From assembly GCF_014697475.1 (NCBI RefSeq), contig NZ_JACJRV010000004.1, forward strand, positions 62,001 to 126,000: a stretch of DNA of 64,000 nt. The letters run 5' to 3'. Positions 62,529-64,000 of this stretch are shown here, in pieces; position 1 is the stretch's first letter, and each line of letters opens with the position of its first letter. The notes under the pieces are model-generated. The model was not told where the DNA came from, ran no database searches, and was given only the letters and a program-made list of their open reading frames with translations. A program made the translations under genes and the position numbers. Source of the stretch: Nostoc sp. FACHB-152. GTDB lineage: Bacteria > Cyanobacteriota > Cyanobacteriia > Cyanobacteriales > Nostocaceae.

Positions 62529-62672
62529 CAATGGCAAGAATTACTCAGATTGGTTCATGGTGATGTTGCTACAGCCAATCGACTTGTTGATTATGAATTG
62601 AAACGTAACCCTGGATGCAGTTTTGATTGGTGTGTAGACACATCGTGGCAATTGAAACGCGATCGCCGTTAA
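62529..62672 (+). pseudogene. Remnant of a small cyanobacterial protein gene
   Basis: An open frame without a usable start: QWQELLRLVHGDVATANRLV, then DYELKRNPGCSFDWCVDTSW and QLKRDRR. I recognise a short family of cyanobacterial proteins with HGDxxTANRLV...NPGKSxxWYWEKxIWDLERDR. Here no ATG lies in frame (a stop is at 62526-62528); the ATG at 62531 is in another frame. It may be a decayed gene or start at TTG 62550. Confidence 0.5.
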
Positions 62673-62745
62673 TTAAACAATGTGTACAATATTCCTCTAA
62701 ACTTATTGATGAACGACGGTTAAGTAATTCGGAGGAATGGTGGCA

Positions 62746-63717
62746 ATGGATGTCAGCTTGATAGTGTCGAACATCTTGAATCCACCAGTGCTAGCTTTTT
62801 TTCTAGGGGTGCTAGCAGTTTTAGTCAAATCAGATTTAGAAATTCCGGCACCTATACCTAAACTATTATCCTTATATTTACTATTTGCTATTGGGTTTAA
62901 AGGTGGGGTGGAATTAGTCAAAAGTGGTATCACTCAGGACGTTGTTCTTACCCTTTTGGCAGCCATGATGATGGCTTGCATTGTTCCAATTTACACCTTT
63001 TTTATTTTGCGGCTCAAACTAGATACTTACAATGCAGCTGCGATCGCCGCTACCTATGGTTCTATTAGTGCTGTCACCTTCATCACTGCTAGTTCTTTTC
63101 TGACTCAACAGGGAATGGCTTTTGATGGGTTTATGGTTGCAGCCCTCGCCTTAATGGAATCGCCAGCCATTGTTGTCGGTTTAATCTTAGTTAATATCTT
63201 TAGCACCAATCAAAACGAGGAAGAGTTTGTTTGGTCAGAAGTATTGCAAGAAGCCTTCTTAAACAGTTCTGTATTTTTGCTAGTTGGTAGCCTACTCATG
63301 GGTGTTCTTACCGGAGAACACGGTTGGCAAACCTTAAAACCCTTTACCCAAGATATATTTTACGGCATCCTAACTTTCTTTTTGTTAGATATGGGGCTGT
63401 TGGCTGCCCGAAGAATCAAAGATTTGCAAAAAACAGGGGTTTTCCTGATTCTATTTGCGATACTAGTACCAATTTTCAATGCCGGAATAGCTTTAATAAT
63501 AGCCAAAGTGATCGGAATGTCACAAGGAGATAGTTTATTATTCGCCGTTTTATGCGCTAGTGCCTCTTACATCGCTGTACCAGCAGCTATGCGGCTAACT
63601 GTCCCCGAAGCTAATCCTAGCCTATATGTTTCTACCGCTCTAGCTGTGACCTTCCCTTTTAATATCATTGTAGGTATACCGCTTTATTTATACGGTATTA
63701 ATATTTTTTGGAGATAA
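62746..63717 (+). CDS. sbtA: Sodium-dependent bicarbonate transporter SbtA
   Basis: High-affinity Na+/HCO3- symporter of the carbon-concentrating mechanism in the cytoplasmic membrane. The protein of 323 residues has about ten hydrophobic helices in two inverted halves, with the family's FLLGVLAVLVKSDLEIP-type start, the IGFKGGVELVKSG motif and TYGSISAVTFITASSFL. The start is set at the ATG 62746 (GGAGG ten bases upstream); an ATG at 62737 sits almost on top of the ribosome site. sbtB follows after four bases. Transcription in other strains rises at low inorganic carbon. Confidence 0.94.
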   Translation: MDVSLIVSNILNPPVLAFFLGVLAVLVKSDLEIPAPIPKLLSLYLLFAIGFKGGVELVKSGITQDVVLTLLAAMMMACIVPIYTFFILRLKLDTYNAAAIAATYGSISAVTFITASSFLTQQGMAFDGFMVAALALMESPAIVVGLILVNIFSTNQNEEEFVWSEVLQEAFLNSSVFLLVGSLLMGVLTGEHGWQTLKPFTQDIFYGILTFFLLDMGLLAARRIKDLQKTGVFLILFAILVPIFNAGIALIIAKVIGMSQGDSLLFAVLCASASYIAVPAAMRLTVPEANPSLYVSTALAVTFPFNIIVGIPLYLYGINIFWR

Positions 63718-63721
63718 GATA

Positions 63722-64000
63722 ATGCAGCCAGTAAAACGGATAGAAATCTTTGCCCATTATGTTGAACTCGGTAAAATTTTAGAGGCTTTAGACAAAGCAG
63801 GTGTACTCGGACACTCAGTTATCAAAGATGTAGCAGGCAAAGGTACAAGAGGCAAAGTTACAAACGATTTAGCAATGACTATGCTAGACAACGTTTATAT
63901 CATTGCCTTTTTTGCGCCTGAGAAATTACCTGTAGTAGAGTCAAATGTGCGACAAATTCTGAGTAAGTTTGGCGGAGCTTGTTTTATTTCTGATGCAATG
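63722..64000 (+). CDS. sbtB: PII-like protein SbtB (cut by the window edge)
   Basis: The first 93 residues of SbtB, a PII-like trimer that binds SbtA and cyclic AMP or other adenine nucleotides and blocks bicarbonate uptake. The start MQPVKRIEIFAHYVELGKIL and LGHSVIKDVAGKGTRGK (T-loop region) are typical of SbtB. Four bases separate it from sbtA, so the two are cotranscribed. The 3' end, including the C-terminal loop, lies outside the window, so its length and redox Cys pair cannot be checked. Confidence 0.93.
   Translation, partial: MQPVKRIEIFAHYVELGKILEALDKAGVLGHSVIKDVAGKGTRGKVTNDLAMTMLDNVYIIAFFAPEKLPVVESNVRQILSKFGGACFISDAM

Overview
The window is a piece of a cyanobacterial chromosome, most likely from a filamentous, heterocyst-forming Nostocales strain (Nostoc/Anabaena type). 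The evidence is the abundance of the HIP1 octamer GCGATCGC, the many heptanucleotide-type short tandem repeats between and inside genes, a nirA/nirB/ntcB/cnaT cluster in the order known from Anabaena sp. PCC 7120, and single genes such as sbtA/sbtB. No rRNA, tRNA, CRISPR array or complete insertion sequence was seen.

Layout. 125-8679 is the nitrate assimilation locus: nirA-nrtA-nrtB on the minus strand (the operon runs off the left edge, where nrtC would be expected), and a Rieske lipoprotein, nirB, ntcB and cnaT on the plus strand. 8765-13485 holds a methyltransferase, a metallo-hydrolase-fold protein that has lost its metal ligands, panD, ppa and a patatin phospholipase. 13832-21635 holds small unknown genes, a secreted seven-repeat propeller protein, metH, and a perfect CIRCE operator in front of an unknown gene. 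21644-26629 holds a C-terminal processing protease, ispG, an isochorismatase-like hydrolase and a LysM-M23 envelope peptidase. 26953-35223 is the divergent alpha-2-macroglobulin / penicillin-binding protein 1C pair. 35457-38638 encodes an ethylene-receptor-like hybrid histidine kinase followed by a receiver-kinase. 38986-44953 is a patch of small and unknown genes including a HEPN-type protein and a DUF433/DUF5615 toxin-antitoxin pair. 45515-49478 holds rsgA, an overlapping pair of a polynucleotide-kinase-like ATPase and a Thg1-like 3'-5' polymerase, and a carotenoid-desaturase-like flavoprotein. 49835-51238 is the DAHP synthase gene with its long leader. 51439-61695 holds a zinc-ribbon membrane protein, a J-domain/pentapeptide protein, a methyltransferase, a secreted protein, an SDR-alpha/beta hydrolase pair and an RND efflux pump with its fusion protein. 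62746-64000 is sbtA followed by sbtB, cut by the window edge.

The most striking find is the leader of the DAHP synthase gene (minus strand, 50711-51238). It contains two tandem transcription attenuators. Each has its own tiny leader peptide with a dense run of aromatic codons (YYFYFWF, then WFYGFYFW), followed by mutually exclusive antiterminator and intrinsic-terminator hairpins. A good sigma70-type promoter lies 41 bases upstream of the first peptide. This is trp/phe-style attenuation, doubled, controlling the first enzyme of the common aromatic pathway. Other points of interest are the CIRCE-controlled unknown gene, the kinase/Thg1-like pair, a candidate small RNA at 26830-26938, the ethylene-binding kinase, several micro-proteins, and proteins that keep a catalytic fold but have lost catalytic residues.

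Most calls rest on motif recognition by eye. No database search was run.
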